From: Mycobacterium angelicum
GTDB taxonomy: Bacteria; Actinomycetota; Actinomycetes; Mycobacteriales; Mycobacteriaceae
Length of the DNA stretch: 32,773 nt
Assembly (NCBI RefSeq): GCF_002086155.1
Contig: NZ_MVHE01000057.1
Coordinates: 1-32,773 of the forward strand
Reading direction: 5' to 3'
In this document: positions 30,930-32,773 of the stretch, one piece after another
How the letters are laid out: each line of letters begins with the position of its first letter
How positions within the stretch are numbered: the first letter of the stretch is position 1
Notes under the pieces: generated by a model
Database searches by the model: none
Told to the model about the DNA's origin: nothing
What the model saw: only the letters and a program-made list of their open reading frames with translations
Position numbers and translations under genes: made by a program

Positions 30930-31823
30930 TTATTCGCCGGTGCGGGTGACTTCGTAGCCCAGCAGGCGCTCGGCTTCTTCGATACCGCCTTGCAGGTCAC
31001 CGACGGCGTTCATCTTGGACAGGTCCAGCCCGATTGTGACCAGTGTCAAGGCGATTTCAGAGGATAGGCCGGTGATGATCACGCTGGCGCCCATCAGCCC
31101 GGACGCATCGACCGTCTGCACCAGGTGGTTGGCCACCGTGGAGTCGATGGTGGGCACACCGGTGATGTCGATGACGACCACCTTGGCGCGGTTGGCGCGG
31201 ATGGCGCGCAGCAGCTGTTCGGTGACCTGCCGGGCACGCTGGCTGTCCAGCACGCCGATGATCGGCAGAATCAGCAGCTGCTCACGCACCTGCAGCACCG
31301 GCGTCGACAGCTCGCGGATGGCCTCCTGCTGCTGGCGGATGATGCGCTCGCGTTCCTGCACGAAGCTGACGGCCACGGTATTGGCGATGCGGTTGGCCGC
31401 CGGTTCGTAAGCATCCAGAACCCGGTTCAACATCCCGAACTCGGCTTGGTACTTCTCGAACAGCGACCGGGCCAGGACGTCACGCAGCAGCAGCACGATG
31501 CCGACGACCTCGTCGGTTTCCACGCCCCGGGGGATGATGCGTTCGGACAGGTCGCGCGCGTAGGCCTGCAACGCCTCGACGCTACCGGTCTCGAGCACCT
31601 CGACGTAGTTGTCGTAGACGGCGGTCGCCTCGGAGAAGAGCTCTTCGGGCGTCATTGCGGTGAGTAGTTCCGCGTCGGTGATTCTGCGGGCCCACTCTTC
31701 ACGCAGTGCGGTTCGATTGCGGCGCAGATGCTGAACCAGCTGGGGCAGCAAACCCTCGCTGGATATGTTGAGTGTCTGCGCGGCGACGCTGGTAGTGCTG
31801 AAATCCGACGGCGAATCTGACAT
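30930..31823 (-). CDS. rsbR: RsbR-like stressosome sensor (helical N-domain plus STAS)
   Basis: A 297-residue protein. An all-helical N-terminal RsbR-type domain covers about 25-155, a linker helix 155-180 (SFVQERERIIRQQQEAIRELSTPV), and a STAS domain 180-290. Against Bacillus RsbR, the Thr171 site falls at Ser228 with Thr229 beside it (VPTIDSTVANHLVQT), and Thr205 at Thr260 (SSEIALTLV). Only one RsbR is encoded here, whereas Bacillus has several paralogues. ATG 31823 follows gggaggt. It is the first gene of a five-gene operon and faces rsfB across 161 nt. Confidence 0.9.
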   Translation of the reverse strand: MSDSPSDFSTTSVAAQTLNISSEGLLPQLVQHLRRNRTALREEWARRITDAELLTAMTPEELFSEATAVYDNYVEVLETGSVEALQAYARDLSERIIPRGVETDEVVGIVLLLRDVLARSLFEKYQAEFGMLNRVLDAYEPAANRIANTVAVSFVQERERIIRQQQEAIRELSTPVLQVREQLLILPIIGVLDSQRARQVTEQLLRAIRANRAKVVVIDITGVPTIDSTVANHLVQTVDASGLMGASVIITGLSSEIALTLVTIGLDLSKMNAVGDLQGGIEEAERLLGYEVTRTGE

Positions 31824-31984
31824 CTAGACCTCCCGCTGCTGCGCCGCGCTCTGCACCGAGCGCGAGTCCTATGGGGAGACTAACGTGAGTCGGGCCGTTG
31901 GACGTGTTGAGGTCTTGTTCTTCTCGCAGTTCGCATGGGGGGTTAGGCTTGCAGCACACTGACGGCTCAGACAAAGGATCGCCA

Positions 31985-32353
31985 TTGTCAGCTCCTGATT
32001 CGATCACCGCAACGGTCGAGGACCACGAGGGGGTCAAGGTCCTCAGTATCGGCGGTGAAATTGACTTGGTCACCGCGCCGGCCCTTGAGGAAGCCATCGG
32101 CGGAGTGATTGCCGACGATCTGACGGCCCTGGTTATCGACCTTTCCGCGGTGGAGTTCCTCGGCTCGGTGGGCCTGAAGATTCTGGCCGCGACTTACGAG
32201 AAACTCGGTAGCACTGCTGAGTTCGGGGTGGTTGCCCGCGGTCCGGCGACGAGGAGGCCGATTCATCTGACCGGATTGGACAAGACCTTCCCGTTGTACC
32301 CGACGCTCGATGACGCCCTGACCGGCGTGCGTGACGGCAAGCTCAACCGCTGA
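31985..32353 (+). CDS. rsfB: Anti-anti-sigma factor RsfB (SigF pathway STAS protein)
   Basis: A 122-residue STAS protein matching M. tuberculosis RsfB (Rv3687c) in length and in stretches such as EDHEGVKVLSIGGEIDLVT, VIDLSAVEFLGSVGLKILAAT, RRPIHLTGLDKTF and DALTGVRDGK. The phosphorylatable serine is Ser61 (FLGSVGL). RsfB binds the anti-sigma factor UsfX and frees SigF; that is known in M. tuberculosis. TTG 31985 (MSAPDSI) is set by aaagga (31973-31978). Upstream in-frame codons lack such support. The adjacent stressosome operon offers both a phosphatase and a kinase domain that could set its phosphorylation state. Confidence 0.93.
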   Translation: MSAPDSITATVEDHEGVKVLSIGGEIDLVTAPALEEAIGGVIADDLTALVIDLSAVEFLGSVGLKILAATYEKLGSTAEFGVVARGPATRRPIHLTGLDKTFPLYPTLDDALTGVRDGKLNR

Positions 32354-32411
32354 TTCGCACTCGCCATCTCGCGGTTTTGGGGCGCTTCTGGCACAGTTCG
32401 GTGCCCACCGT

Positions 32412-32773
32412 CTAGCCCCTCCGCCCAGCGCCGCCAAACAGTCGTCCGCCGGCACCGCCGAGGCCGGCGACCCCAGCGGACCCGGTGTTTCCCGGGGGAG
32501 TCCCGGCCGCCGCCCCACCCCTGCCGCCGGCTCCGCCGTCGCCGCCGAAACCGATGTAGCGAGCCGCCGGTCCGCCGGCTCCGCCGCTACCGCCGCCGCC
32601 GCCGTTATTGCCGGCGGTATAGGTGATTCCGCCGTTGCCACCGGCCCCGCCGTCACCGCCGCCGCCGAGATACCACCCCCCGCCGCCGCCGTTGCCGCCG
32701 GGGCCGCCGTTGCCGCCTACGGCATTGGCGGTCAGCAGGTTCGTCGGGTCAGGGCCACCCGCTCCGCCCGACC
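32412..32773 (-). CDS. PE_PGRS-type glycine-rich protein, C-terminal part (partial)
   Basis: On the minus strand the frame runs in from the right edge and stops at TAG 32414-32412. It encodes Gly-Gly-X repeats (GGNGGPGGNGG, GGDGGAGGNGG, GGSGGAGGPA) and ends GGAGGRLFGGAGRRG, typical of PE_PGRS tails. The PE domain lies outside the window. These proteins reach the cell surface by ESX-5 secretion in slow-growing mycobacteria. It converges on rsfB with 58 nt between the stops. The DNA is a highly repetitive ccgccg tract, prone to assembly error. Confidence 0.8.
   Translation of the reverse strand, partial: SGGAGGPDPTNLLTANAVGGNGGPGGNGGGGGWYLGGGGDGGAGGNGGITYTAGNNGGGGGSGGAGGPAARYIGFGGDGGAGGRGGAAAGTPPGNTGSAGVAGLGGAGGRLFGGAGRRG

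Noticed and set aside
31917..31945. GTTC and GGGTTA before rsfB as a SigF promoter
   Set aside because: Both boxes have mismatches and the spacer is 19 nt.
32412..32773. Plus-strand or alternative frames through the ccgccg tract
   Set aside because: Only the minus frame ending at 32412 gives the Gly-Gly-X pattern of PE_PGRS proteins; the others are shadows.

Overview
The window is GC-rich actinobacterial DNA and almost certainly comes from a slow-growing non-tuberculous Mycobacterium. The gene order follows, in reverse, the block I know from M. tuberculosis as Rv3706c/Rv3705A down to Rv3687c: Rv3705c-like, egtA-egtB-egtC-egtD-egtE, Rv3699, Rv3698, glpK, Rv3695, Rv3694c, Rv3693, moxR2, Rv3691, Rv3690, Rv3689, Rv3688c, rsfB. 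The right edge carries the Gly-Gly-rich C-terminus of a PE_PGRS-type protein, which points to slow growers of the marinum/kansasii/gordonae kind. The species cannot be fixed from sequence reading alone.

Layout. 1-2.7 kb: end of a proline-rich protein, then a small-subunit catalase, an Ohr peroxidase and a secreted PknH-sensor-like protein. 2.8-8.2 kb: a complete ergothioneine operon, egtABCDE, with every junction overlapping by 1-4 nt. 8.2-12.3 kb: a repeat-bearing intergenic stretch, a methyltransferase and a GCS2-family ligase on the minus strand, then glpK, closed by a branched inverted repeat. 12.3-13.5 kb: a PadR regulator with a Gly-rich arm, divergent from a small membrane protein. 13.5-20.9 kb: envelope-type genes, namely RDD and SpoIIM-like membrane proteins and a minus-strand chain (membrane protein, DUF4129, DUF4350, MoxR ATPase, DUF58). 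20.9-21.4 kb: a YqeY/GatB-like protein.

From about 21.4 to 31.9 kb the window departs from the M. tuberculosis order. It holds an F420-dependent oxidoreductase, an SRPBCC-alcohol dehydrogenase-DJ-1/PfpI operon behind a near-perfect SigF promoter (GTTT-N15-GGGTAT), a HemK2-type methyltransferase overlapping a CDGSH iron-sulfur protein, a convergent haem-oxygenase-like iron enzyme, and a five-gene minus-strand operon. That operon encodes RsbR, RsbS and RsbT homologues, a single-domain PP2C phosphatase, and a 740-residue RsbU_N-PAS-GAF-PP2C-HATPase protein. This is a full stressosome module with its output phosphatase and an anti-sigma-type kinase domain fused together. It sits divergently beside rsfB, a known SigF anti-anti-sigma factor in M. 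tuberculosis.

The genes fit a stress and redox theme: peroxide removal (catalase, Ohr), low-molecular-weight thiol synthesis (egt), aldehyde/redox enzymes under likely SigF control, and a signalling island that could feed partner switching at RsfB/SigF. No tRNA, rRNA, CRISPR array or insertion sequence was seen. No gene-free stretch exceeds 300 bases; the longest, 8176-8446, holds the degenerate repeat described below.
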